Shown: in pieces, positions 1 to 10,000 of the stretch
Layout of the letters: the number at the start of each line of letters is the position of its first letter
Numbering within the stretch: position 1 is the stretch's first letter
Assembly: GCF_023091745.1 (NCBI RefSeq)
Contig: NW_026292704.1
Location: forward strand, 372,001 to 436,000
Length of the DNA: 64,000 nt
Reading direction: 5' to 3'
Origin: Budorcas taxicolor
Taxonomy: Eukaryota > Chordata > Mammalia > Artiodactyla > Bovidae
Translations under genes and position numbers: made by a program
Notes under the pieces: generated by a model
What the model saw: the letters and a program-made list of their open reading frames with translations, nothing else
Told to the model about the DNA's origin: nothing
Databases searched by the model: none

Positions 1-189
1 AGGAAAGGCCAGTCCCCATGCGAGTTGCTAGGGGACCTCTCGGGATTCCTCTCCCGTCCATGCCGGGGCCTCAGTCCTTGTGTGGAGTCGGGGCCGGAAC
101 CTGCGGATTCCTCTCCAGTGTTGCCATGGATCTTGGGGTGCTTCTGAGTCTCCTCAGGGGAGTCAGGCCTCGTCTCGAGTGGGGGCCTG

Positions 190-324
190 CACGTGCGCTT
201 TCCTCCCGAGCTGCAGCAGTAGTGTCACGCTTCCTGTCACGTGGATCAAGGGATCTGTGGCTTTCCCTCGAGGCTGTCCCTCGAGGCTTTCCCACGAGGC
301 TTTCCCACAGGGCTGTGCCACGTG
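190..324. other. Cluster of three CACGTG (E-box) palindromes
   Basis: CACGTG occurs at 190-195, 238-243 and 319-324, and the trio repeats in nearly every unit. CACGTG is the preferred site of bHLH-zipper factors such as USF, MYC/MAX and MITF/TFEB, and CpG methylation of its centre usually blocks binding. Whether anything binds here is unknown. Exceptions: the first site is lost near 1821 and 21411; the second is changed to caggtg near 5951, 39397, 41029, 42660, 54899 and 55716; the third is changed to cacatg near 26423 and 28871. Confidence 0.75.
264..315 (+). repeat. Four tandem 13-bp repeats inside the monomer
   Basis: Four 13-base copies lie head to tail: tccctcgaggctg (264-276), tccctcgaggctt (277-289), tcccacgaggctt (290-302) and tcccacagggctg (303-315). 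Adjacent copies differ at one to four positions. The block recurs in every unit of the array with almost no change, so it was made before the 816-bp unit was amplified. The first two copies each carry a CTCGAG palindrome. Confidence 0.9.
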
Positions 325-476
325 CCACCTTGGTGTGAGTCTATCCTCGGCGTGAAAGACGAGCCTGTGAAGGGAAAAGAGGTTCCTCTGGAATGGACTG
401 AGACATCTGGGGGACTCTTGGAATGGTGGCACGACCCTGGAGTTCCTCTCGCCGCTCCTGTTGAGAGGGCCTCCTC

Positions 477-1292
477 TTGAGATGCGACGGGAACGCCGGG
501 AACTGTTTCCCGACGAAGCAGGGAAAGGATCCCTCATCTCGAGCTACGAGGCGGAAACGGGGCTCCTCTGGACGTGGGCGGGACCCTCGTGAATCCTCTC
601 GAGTGGAGACGGCTAGGTCGGGGAACTTCTTGATTTGCACCAAGGGTGTGAAGGACCCTTTCGAAGTTCCAGAGGTGAGGTGTGATCAGCCTCGAGACGC
701 CTCAGCGGAAATGGGCCTCATCTCGCCTGGAGGGGAGAACCTCCTGGATTTTCTCGAGTTGCGGCAGGTCTTCTCGAGTTACGACGGGGACCTCAGGGAC
801 CCGCTCTGGTGGCCTCAGGAAAGGCCAGTCCCCATGCGAGTTGCTAGGGGACCTCTCGGGATTCCTCTCCCGTCCATGCCGGGGCCTCAGTCCTTGTGTG
901 GAGTCGGGGCCGGAACCTGCGGATTCCTCTCCAGTGTTGCCATGGATCTTGGGGTGCTTCTGAGTCTCCTCAGGGGAGTCAGGCCTCGTCTCGAGTGGGG
1001 GCCTGCACGTGCGCTTTCCTCCCGAGCTGCAGCAGTAGTGTCACGCTTCCTGTCACGTGGATCAAGGGATCTGTGGCTTTCCCTCGAGGCTGTCCCTCGA
1101 GGCTTTCCCACGAGGCTTTCCCACAGGGCTGTGCCACGTGCCACCTTGGTGTGAGTCTATCCTCGGCGTGAAAGACGAGCCGGTGAAGGGAAAAGAGGTT
1201 CCTCTGGAATGGACTGAGACATCTGGGGGACTCTTGGAATGGTGGCACGACCCTGGAGTTCCTCTCGCCGTTCCTGTTGAGAGGGCCTCCTC
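477..1292 (+). repeat. Representative complete satellite monomer (unit 1)
   Basis: This is the first whole unit, exactly 816 bp. From its start it has a hairpin-forming inverted repeat with a CENP-B-box-like segment, the BamHI site, a GGAAACGGGG segment, a CTCGAG-rich stretch, the PstI site, three CACGTG motifs, and a block of four 13-bp repeats. TTCCTCT-like heptamers recur at roughly 31-bp multiples through the whole unit, the decayed trace of a short ancestral repeat. Because 816 is divisible by three, any reading frame continues in phase into the next unit. Each frame still meets at least one stop per unit, so no frame stays open along the array. Confidence 0.95.
506..562. other. CENP-B-box-like half sites (imperfect)
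   Basis: Two segments resemble parts of the 17-bp mammalian CENP-B box. On the minus strand, 518 to 506 reads CTTCGTCGGGAAA and matches its left half, with TTCG intact. On the plus strand, 553-562 reads GGAAACGGGG and matches 9 of the last 10 positions. Neither site has both core halves (TTCG, A and CGGG) at the correct spacing, so neither qualifies as a canonical box. The second segment is kept in nearly all units, with single-base changes near 4632, 12797, 25852, 56845 and 61742. A role in CENP-B binding is speculative. Confidence 0.3.
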
Positions 1293-4200
1293 TTGAGATG
1301 CGACGGGAACGCCGGGAACTCTTTCCCGACGAAGCAGGGAAAGGATCCCTCATCTCGAGCTACGAGGCGGAAACGGGGCTCCTCTGGATGTGGGCGGGAC
1401 CCTCGTGAATCCTCTCGAGTGGAGACGGCTAGGTCGGGGAACTTCTTGATTTGCACCAAGGGTGTGAAGGACCCTTTCGAAGTTCCAGAGGTGAGGTGTG
1501 ATCAGCCTCGAGACGCCTCAGCGGAAATGGGCCTCATCTCGCCTGGAGGGGAGAACCTCCTGGATTTTCTCGAGTTGCGGCAGGTCTTCTCGAGTTACGA
1601 CGGGGACCTCAGGGACCCGCTCTGGTGGCCTCAGGAAAGGCCAGTCCCCATGCGAGTTGCTAGGGGACCTCTCGGGATTCCTCTCCCGTCCATGCCGGGC
1701 CCTCAGTCCTTGTGTGGAGTCGGGGCCGGAACCTGAGGATTCCTCTCCAGTGTTGCCATGGATCTTGGGGTGCTTCTGAGTCTCCCCAGGGGAGTCAGGC
1801 CTCGTCTCGAGTGGGGGCCTGCACGTACGCTTTCCTCCCGAGCTGCAGCAGTAGTGTTACGCTTCCTGTCACGTGGATCAAGGGATCTGTGGCTTTCCCT
1901 CGAGGCTGTCCCTCGAGGCTTTCCCACGAGGCTTTCCCACAGGGCTGTGCCACGTGCCACCTTGGTGTGAGTCTATCCTCGGCGTGAAAGACGAGCCGGT
2001 GAAGGGAAAAGAGGTTCCTCTGGAATGGACTGAGACATCTGGGGGACTCTTGGAATGGTGGCACGACCCTGGAGTTCCTCTCGCCGTTCCTGTTGAGAGG
2101 GCCTCCTCTTGAGATGCGACGGGAACGCCGGGAACTCTTTCCCGACGAAGCAGGGAAAGGATCCCTCATCTCGAGCTACGAGGCGGAAACGGGGCTCCTC
2201 TTGATGTGGGCGGGACCCTCGTGATTCCTCTCGAGTGGAGACGGCTAGGTCGGGGAACTTCTTGATTTGCACCAAGGGTGTGAAGGACCCTTTCGAAGTT
2301 CCAGAGGTGAGCTGTGATCAGCCTCGAGACGCCTCAGCGGAAATGGGCCTCATCTCGCCTGGAGGGGAGAACCTCCTGGATTTTCTCGAGTTGCGGCAGG
2401 TCTTCTCGAGTTACGACGGGGACCTCAGGGACCCGCTCTGGTGGCCTCAGGAAAGGCCAGTCCCCATGCGAGTTGCTAGGGGACCTCTCGGGATTCCTCT
2501 CCCGTCCATGCCGGGGCCTCAGTCCTTGTGTGGAGTTGGGGCCGGAACCTGAGGATTCCTCTCCAGTGTTGCCATGGATCTTGGGGTGCTTCTGAGTCTC
2601 CCCAGGGGAGTCAGGCCTCGTCTCGAGTGGGGGCCTGCACGTGCGCTTTCCTCCCGAGCTGCAGCAGTAGTGTCACGCGTCCTGTCACGTGGATCAAGGG
2701 ATCTGTGGCTTTCCCTCGAGGCTGTCCCTCGAGGCTTTCCCACGAGGCTTTCCCACAGGGCTGTGCCACGTGCCACCTTGGTGTGAGTCTATCCTCGGCG
2801 TGAAAGACGAGCCGGTGAAGGGAAAAGAGGTTCCTCTGGAATGGACTGAGACATCTGGGGGACTCTTGGAATGGTGGCACGACCCTGGAGTTCCTCTCGC
2901 CGTTCCTGTTGAGAGGGCCTCCTCTTGAGATGCGACGGGAACGCCGGGAACTCTTTCCCGACGAAGCAGGGAAAGGATCCCTCATCTCGAGCTACGAGGC
3001 GGAAACGGGGCTCCTCTGGATGTGGGCGGGACCCTCGTGATTCCTCTCGAGTGGAGAAGGCTAGGTCGGGGAACTTCTTGATTTGCACCAAGGGTGTGAA
3101 GGACCCTTTCGAAGTTCCAGAGGTGAGCGGTGATCAGCCTCGAGATGCCTCAGCGGAAATGGGCCTCATCTCGCCTGGAGGGGAGAACCTCCTGGATTTT
3201 CTCGAGTTGCGGCAGGTCTTCTCGAGTTACGACGGGGACCTCAGGGACCCGCTCTGGTGGCCTCAGGAAAGGCCAGTCCCCATGCGAGTTGCTAGGGGAC
3301 CTCTCGGGATTCCTCTCCCGTCCATGCCGGGGCCTCAGTCCTTGTGTGGAGTCGGGGCCGGAACCTGAGGATTCCTCTCCAGTGTTGCCAAGGATCTTGG
3401 GGTGCTTCTGAGTCTCCCCAGGGGAGTCAGGCCTCGTCTCGAGTGGGGGCCTGCACGTGCGCTTTCCTCCCGAGCTGCAGCAGTAGTGTCACGCTTCCTG
3501 TCACGTGGATCAAGGGATCTGTGGCTTTCCCTCGAGGCTGTCCCTCGAGCCTTTCCCACGAGGCTTTCCCACAGGGCTGTGCCACGTGCCACCTTGGTGT
3601 GAGTCGATCCTCGGCGTGAAAGACGAGCCGGTGAAGGGAAAAGAGTTTCCTCTGGAATGGACTGAGACATCTGGGGGACTCTTGGAATGGTGGCACGACC
3701 CTGGAGTTCCTCTCGCCGTTTCTGTTGAGAGGACCTCCTCTTGAGATGCGACGGGAACGCCGGGAACTCTTTCCCGACGAAGCAGGGAAAGGATCCCTCA
3801 TCTCGAGCTACGAGGCGGAAACGGGGCTCCTCTGGATGTGGGCGGGACCCTCGTGATTCCTCTCGAGTGGAGACGGCTAGGTCGGGGAACTTCTTGATTT
3901 GCACCAAGGGTGTGAAAGACCCTTTCGAAGTTCCAGAGGTGTGGTGTGATCAGCCTCGAGACGCCTCAGCGGAAATGGGCCTCATCTCGCCTGGAGGGGA
4001 GAACCTCCTGGATTTTCTCGAGTTGCGGCATGTCTTCTCGAGTTACGACGGGGACCTCAGGGACCCGCTCTGGTGGCCTCAGGAAAGGCCAGTCGCCATG
4101 CGAGTTGCTAGGGGACCTCTCGGGATTCCTCTCCCGTCCATGCCGGGGCCTCAGTCCTTGTGTGGAGTCGGGGCCGGAACCTGAGGATTCCTCTCCAGTG

Positions 4201-7007
4201 TTGCCATGGATCTTGGGGTGCTTCTGAGTCTCCCCAGGGGAGTCAGGCCTCGTCTCGAGTGGGGGCCTGCACGTGCGCTTTCCTCCCGAGCTGCAGCAGT
4301 AGTGTCACGCTTCCTGTCACGTGGATCAAGGGATCTGTGGCTTTCCCTCGAGGCTGTCCCTCGAGGCTTTCCCACGAGGCTTTCCCACAGGGCTGTGCCA
4401 CGTGCCACCTTGGTGTGAGTCGATCCTCGGCGTGAAAGACGAGCCGGTGAAGGGAAAAGAGGTTCCTGTGGAATGGACTGAGACATCTGGGGGACTCTTG
4501 GAATGGTGGCACGACCCTGGAGTTCCTCTCGCCGTTCCTGTTGAGAGGGCCTCCTCTTGAGATGCGACGGGAACGCCGGGAACTCTTTCCCGACGAAGCA
4601 GGGAAATGATCCCTCATCTCGAGCTACGAGGCGAAAACGGGGCTCCTCTGGATGTGGGCGGGACCCTCGTGATTCCTCTCGAGTGGAGACGGCTAGGTCG
4701 GGGAACTTCTTGATTTGCACCAAGGGTGTGAAGGACCCTTTCGAAGTTCCAGAGGTGAGGTGTGATCAGCTTCGAGACGCCTCAGCGGAAATGGGCCTCA
4801 TCTCGCCTGGAGGGGAGAACCTCCTGGATTTTCTCGAGTTGCGGCAGCTCTTCTCGAGTTACGACGGGGACCTCAGGGACCCGCTCTGGTGGCCTCAGGA
4901 AAGGCCAGTCCCCATGCGAGTTGCTAGGGGACCTCTCGGGATTCCTCTCCCGTCCATGCCGGGGCCTCAGTCCTTGTGTGGAGTCGGGGCCGGAACCTGC
5001 GGATTCCTCTCCAGTGTTGCCATGGATCTTGGGGTGCTTCTGAGTCTCCTCAGGGGAGTCAGGCCTCGTCTCGAGTGGGGGCCTGCACGTGCGCTTTCCT
5101 CCCGAGCTGCAGCAGTAGTGTCACGCTTCCTGTCACGTGGATCAAGGGATCTGTGGCTTTCCCTCGAGGCTGTCCCTCGAGGCTTTCCCACGAGGCTTTC
5201 CCACAGGGCTGTGCCACGTGCCACCTTGAGGTGAGTCGATCCTCGGCGTGAAAGACGAGCCGGTGAAGGGAAAAGAGGTTCCTCTGGAATGGACTGAGAC
5301 ATCTGGGGGACTCTTGGAATGGTGGCACGACCCTGGAGTTCCTCTCGCCGTTCCTGTTGAGAGGGCCTCCTCTTGAGATGCGACGGGAACGCCGGGAACT
5401 CTTTCCCGACGAAGCAGGGAAAGGATCCCTCATCTCGAGCTACGAGGCGGAAACGGGGCTCCTCTGGATGTGGGCGGGACCCTCGTGATTCCTCTCGAGT
5501 GGAGACGGCTAGGTCGGGGAACTTCTTGATTTGCACCAAGGGTGTGAAGGACCCTTTCGAAGTTCCAGAGGTGAGGTGTGATCAGCCTCGAGACGCCTCA
5601 GCGGAAATGGGCCTCATCTCGCCTGGAGGGGAGAACCTCCTGGATTTTCTCGAGTTGCGGCAGGTCTTCTCGAGTTACGACGGGGACCTCAGGGACCCGC
5701 TCTGGTGGCCTCAGGAAAGGCCAGTCCCCATTGCGAGTTGCTAGGGGACCTCTCGGGATTCCTCTCCCGTCCATGCCAGGGCCTCAGTCCTTGTGTGGAG
5801 TCGGGGCCGGAACCTGAGGATTCCTCTCCAGTGTTGCCAAGGATCTTGGGGTGCTTCTGAGTCTCCCCAGGGGAGTCAGGCCTCGTCTCGAGTGGGGGCC
5901 TGCACGTGCGCTTTCCTCCCGAGCTGCAGCAGTAGTGTCACGCTTCCTGTCAGGTGGATCAAGGATCTGTGGCTTTCCCTCGAGGCTGTCCCTCGAGGCT
6001 TTCCCACGAGGCTTTCCCACAGGGCTGTGCCACGTGCCACCTTGGTGTGAGTCGATCCTCGGCGTGAAAGACGAGCCGGTGAAGGGAAAAGAGGTTCCTG
6101 TGGAATGGACTGAGACATCTGGGGGACTCTTGGAATGGTGGCACGACCCTGGAGTTCCTATCGCCGTTCCTGTTGAGAGGGCCTCCTCTTGAGATGCGAC
6201 GGGAACGCCGGGAACTCTTTCCCGACGAAGCAGGGAAAGGATCCCTCATCTCGAGCTACGAGGCGGAAACGGGGCTCCTCTGGATGTGGGCGGGGACCCT
6301 CGTGATTCCTCTCGAGTGGAGACGGCTAGGTCGGGGAACTTCTTGATTTGCACCAAGGGTGTGAAGGACCCTTTCGAAGTTCCAGAGGTGAGGTGTGATC
6401 AGCCTCGAGACGCCTCAGCGGAAATGGGCCTCATCTCGCCTGGAGGGGAGAACCTCCTGGATTTTCTCGAGTTGCGGCAGCTCTTCTCGAGTTACGACGG
6501 GGACCTCAGGGACCCGCTCTGGTGGCCTCAGGAAAGGCCAGTCCCCATGCGAGTTGCTAGGGGACCTCTCGGGATTCCTCTCCCGTCCATGCCGGGGCCT
6601 CAGTCCTTGTGTGGAGTCGGGGGCCGGAACCTGAGGATTCCTCTCCAGTGTTGCCATGGATCTTGGGGTGCTTCTGAGTCTCCTCAGGGGAGTCAGGCCT
6701 CGTCTCGAGTGGGGGGCCTGCACGTGCGCTTTCCTCCCGAGCTGCAGCAGTAGTGTCACGCTTCCTGTCACGTGGATCAAGGGATCTGTGGCTTTCCCTC
6801 GAGGCTGTCCCTCGAGGCTTTCCCACGAGGCTTTCCCACAGGGCTGTGCCACGTGCCACCTTGAGGTGAGTCGATCCTCGGCGTGAAAGACGAGCCGGTG
6901 AAGGGAAAAGAGGTTCCTCTGGAATGGACTGAGACATCTGGGGGACTCTTGGAATGGTGGCACGACCCTGGAGTTCCTCTCGCCGTTCCTGTTGAGAGGG
7001 CCTCCTC
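1293..7007 (+). repeat. Mixed-variant monomers, left part of the array
   Basis: Seven units. The units at 2109, 2925, 3741 and 4557 carry in turn gtgagctgtgatc, a ccaagg plus tttctgttgagaggacc form, a gtgtggtgtgatc plus cctgtgg form, and a cctgcgg plus ttgaggtgag form. The same series of markers reappears around 23-26 kb and 34-38 kb, so this stretch is an older relative of those blocks. Small indels: +1 near 5731, -1 near 5963, and +1 in G runs near 6291, 6620 and 6711, which make the unit at 6189 819 bp long. No gene is present. Confidence 0.9.
1313..1328. other. Short inverted repeat (6-bp stem, 4-base loop)
   Basis: cgggaa at 1313-1318 pairs with ttcccg at 1323-1328 around a ctct loop. 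The same dyad occurs in almost every unit just after the unit start. The leftmost copy has a ctgt loop (497-512) and the copy near 17637 has a changed loop. Dyads have been proposed to mark centromeres that lack CENP-B boxes; that role here is inference only. Confidence 0.5.
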
Positions 7008-10000
7008 TTGAGATGCGACGGGAACGCCGGGAACTCTTTCCCGACGAAGCAGGGAAAGGATCCCTCATCTCGAGCTACGAGGCGGAAACGGGGCTCCTCT
7101 GGATGTGGGCGGGACCCTCGTGATTCCTCTCGAGTGGAGACGGCTAGGTCGGGGAACTTCTTGATTTGCACCAAGGGTGTGAAGGACCCTTTCGAAGTTC
7201 CACAGGTGAGGTGTGATCAGCCTCGAGACGCCTCAGCGGAAATGGGCCTCATCTCGCCTGGAGGGGAGAACCTCCTGGATTTTCTCGAGTTGCGGCAGGT
7301 CTTCTCGAGTTACGACGGGGACCTCAGGGACCCGCTCTGGTGGCCTCAGGAAAGGCCAGTCCCCATGCGAGTTGCTAGGGGACCTCTCGGGATTCCTCTC
7401 CCGTCCATGCCAGGGCCTCAGTCCTTGTGTGGAGTCGGGGCCGGAACCTGAGGATTCCTCTCCAGTGTTGCCAAGGATCTTGGGGTGCTTCTGAGTCTCC
7501 CCAGGGGAGTCAGGCCTCGTCTCGAGTGGGGGCCTGCACGTGCGCTTTCCTCCCGAGCTGCAGCAGTAGTGTCACGCTTCCTGTCACGTGGATCAAGGGA
7601 TCTGTGGCTTTCCCTCGAGGCTGTCCCTCGAGGCTTTCCCACGAGGCTTTCCCACAGGGCTGTGCCACGTGCCACCTTGGTGTGAGTCGATCCTCGGCGT
7701 GAAAGACGAGCCGGTGAAGGGAAAAGAGGTTCCTGTGGAATGGACTGAGACATCTGGGGGACTCTTGGAATGGTGGCACGACCCTGGAGTTCCTCTCGCC
7801 GTTCCTGTTGAGAGGGCCTCCTCTTGAGATGCGACGGGAACGCCGGGAACTCTTTCCCGACGAAGCAGGGAAAGGATCCCTCATCTCGAGCTACGAGGCG
7901 GAAACGGGGCTCCTCTGGATGTGGGCGGGACCCTCGTGATTCCTCTCGAGTGGAGACGGCTAGGTCGGGGAACTTCTTGATTTGCACCAAGGGTGTGAAG
8001 GACCCTTTCGAAGTTCCAGAGGTGAGGTGTGATCAGCCTCGAGACGCCTCAGCGGAAATGGGCCTCATCTCGCCTGGAGGGGAGAACCTCCTGGATTTTC
8101 TCGAGTTGCGGCAGGTCTTCTCGAGTTACGACGGGGACCTCAGGGACCCGCTCTGGTGGCCTCAGTAAAGGCCAGTCCCCATGCGAGTTGCTAGGGGACC
8201 TCTCGGGATTCCTCTCCCGTCCATGCCGGGGCCTCAGTCCTTGTGTGGAGTCGGGGCCGGAACCTGCCGATTCCTCTCCAGTGTTGCCATGGATCTTGGG
8301 GTGCTTCTGAGTCTCCTCAGGGGAGTCAGGCCTCGTCTCGAGTGGGGGCCTGCACGTGCGCTTTCCTCCCGAGCTGCAGCAGTAGTGTCACGCTTCCTGT
8401 CACGTGGATCAAGGGATCTGTGGCTTTCCCTCGAGGCTGTCCCTCGAGGCTTTCCCACGAGGCTTTCCCACAGGGCTGTGCCACGTGCCACCTTGAGGTG
8501 AGTCGATCCTCGGCGTGAAAGACGAGCCGGTGAAGGGAAAAGAGGTTCCTCTGGAATGGACTGAGACATCTGGGGGACTCTTGGAATGGTGGCACGACCC
8601 TGGAGTTCCTCTCGCCGTTCCTGTTGAGAGGGCCTCCTCTTGAGATGCGACGGGAACGCCGGGAACTCTTTCCCGACGAAGCAGGGAAAGGATCCCTCAT
8701 CTCGAGCTACGAGGCGGAAACGGGGCTCCTCTGGATGTGGGCGGGACCCTCGTGATTCCTCTCGAGTGGAGACGGCTAGGTCGGGGAACTTCTTGATTTG
8801 CACCAAGGGTGTGAAGGACCCTTTCGAAGTTCCAGAGGTGAGGTGTGATCAGCCTCGAGACGCCTCAGCGGAAATGGGCCTCATCTCGCCTGGAGGGGAG
8901 AAGCTCCTGGATTTTCTCGAGTTGCGGCAGGTCTTCTCGAGTTACGACGGGGACCTCAGGGACCCGCTCTGGTGGCCTCAGGAAAGGCCAGTCCCCATGC
9001 GAGTTGCTAGGGGACCTCTCGGGATTCCTCTCCCGTCCATGCCGGGGCCTCAGTCCTTGTGTGGAGTCGGGGCCGGAACCTGCGGATTCCTCTCCAGTGT
9101 TGCCATGGATCTTGGGGTGCTTCTGAGTCTCCTCAGGGGAGTCAGGCCTCGTCTCGAGTGGGGGCCTGCACGTGCGCTTTCCTCCCGAGCTGCAGCAGTA
9201 GTGTCACGCTTCCTGTCACGTGGATCAAGGGATCTGTGGCTTTCCCTCGAGGCTGTCCCTCGAGGCTTTCCCACGAGGCTTTCCCACAGGGCTGTGCCAC
9301 GTGCCACCTTGAGGTGAGTCGATCCTCGTCGTGAAAGACGAGCCGGTGAAGGGAAAAGAGGTTCCTCTGGAATGGACTGAGACATCTGGGGGACTCTTGG
9401 AATGGTGGCACGACCCTGGAGTTCCTCTCGCCGTTCCTGTTGAGAGGGCCTCCTCTTGAGATGCGACGGGAACGCCGGGAACTCTTTCCCGACGAAGCAG
9501 GGAAAGGATCCCTCATCTCGAGCTACGAGGCGGAAACGGGGCTCCTCTGGATGTGGGCGGGACCCTCGTGATTCCTCTCGAGTGGAGACGGCTAGGTCGG
9601 GGAACTTCTTGATTTGCACCAAGGGTGTGAAGGACCCTTTCGAAGTTCCAGAGGTGAGGTGTGATCAGCCTCGAGACGCCTCAGCGGAAATGGGCCTCAT
9701 CTCGCCTGGAGGGGAGAACCTCCTGGATTTTCTCGAGTTGCGGCAGGTCTTCTCGAGTTACGACGGGGACCTCAGGGACCCGCTCTGGTGGCCTCAGGAA
9801 AGGCCAGTCCCCATGCGAGTTGCTAGGGGACCTCTCGGGATTCCTCTCCCGTCCATGCCGGGGCCTCAGTCCTTGTGTGGAGTCGGGGCCGGAACCTGAG
9901 GATTCCTCTCCAGTGTTGCCAAGGATCTTGGGGTGCTTCTGAGTCTCCCCAGGGGAGTCAGGCCTCGTCTCGAGTGGGGGCCTGCACGTGCGCTTTCCTC

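Larger units (their letters stand above)
1..476 (+). repeat. Partial satellite monomer at the left edge
   Basis: This is the right-hand 476 bases of a unit cut by the window edge. It has the variants cctgcggattcc (near 100), gtctcctcagg (near 148) and gagtctatcc (near 337). The next full unit (477-1292) has the same three, so this adjacent pair looks like a recent single-unit duplication. No gene is present. Confidence 0.95.
46..599 (+). repeat. Degenerate ~31-bp internal subrepeats of the monomer
   Basis: Heptamers close to TTCCTCT start at 46, 108, 200, 231, 383, 443, 563 and 593. The gaps are 62, 92, 31, 152, 60, 120 and 30 bases, nearly all close to multiples of 30-31. Another CTCATCT-like match at 717 lies 124 bases (4 x 31) past 593. 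Between the heptamers the sequence has diverged. Bovine 1.715 and cervid satellite I units are known to derive from 31-bp subrepeats, so this supports the family assignment. The periodicity was read by eye, not computed. Confidence 0.6.

Noticed and set aside
506..518. A functional CENP-B box
   Set aside because: On the minus strand the required A and CGGG core positions are not met, and the GGAAACGGGG segment lacks TTCG at the right distance. Reported only as partial similarity.
1..816. Nucleosome phasing from the 816-bp length (4 x 204 or 5 x 163)
   Set aside because: Both divisions are possible, and the sequence alone gives no way to choose between them.
477..1154. Open reading frame of 225 codons, with similar ones at 4557, 8640, 33924, 36372, 38004, 58402 and 60850
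   Set aside because: It begins at a TTG and is open only where a TGA stop (cctgagg) is changed to TGC (cctgcgg). The translation is low-complexity, rich in R, S, P and G, with no recognisable domain. It is a by-product of a stop-poor repeat.
3335..3907. 190-codon minus-strand frame repeated in most units
   Set aside because: Its conservation equals that of the DNA around it, and substitutions are not biased to third positions by eye. It is the repeat and not selection.
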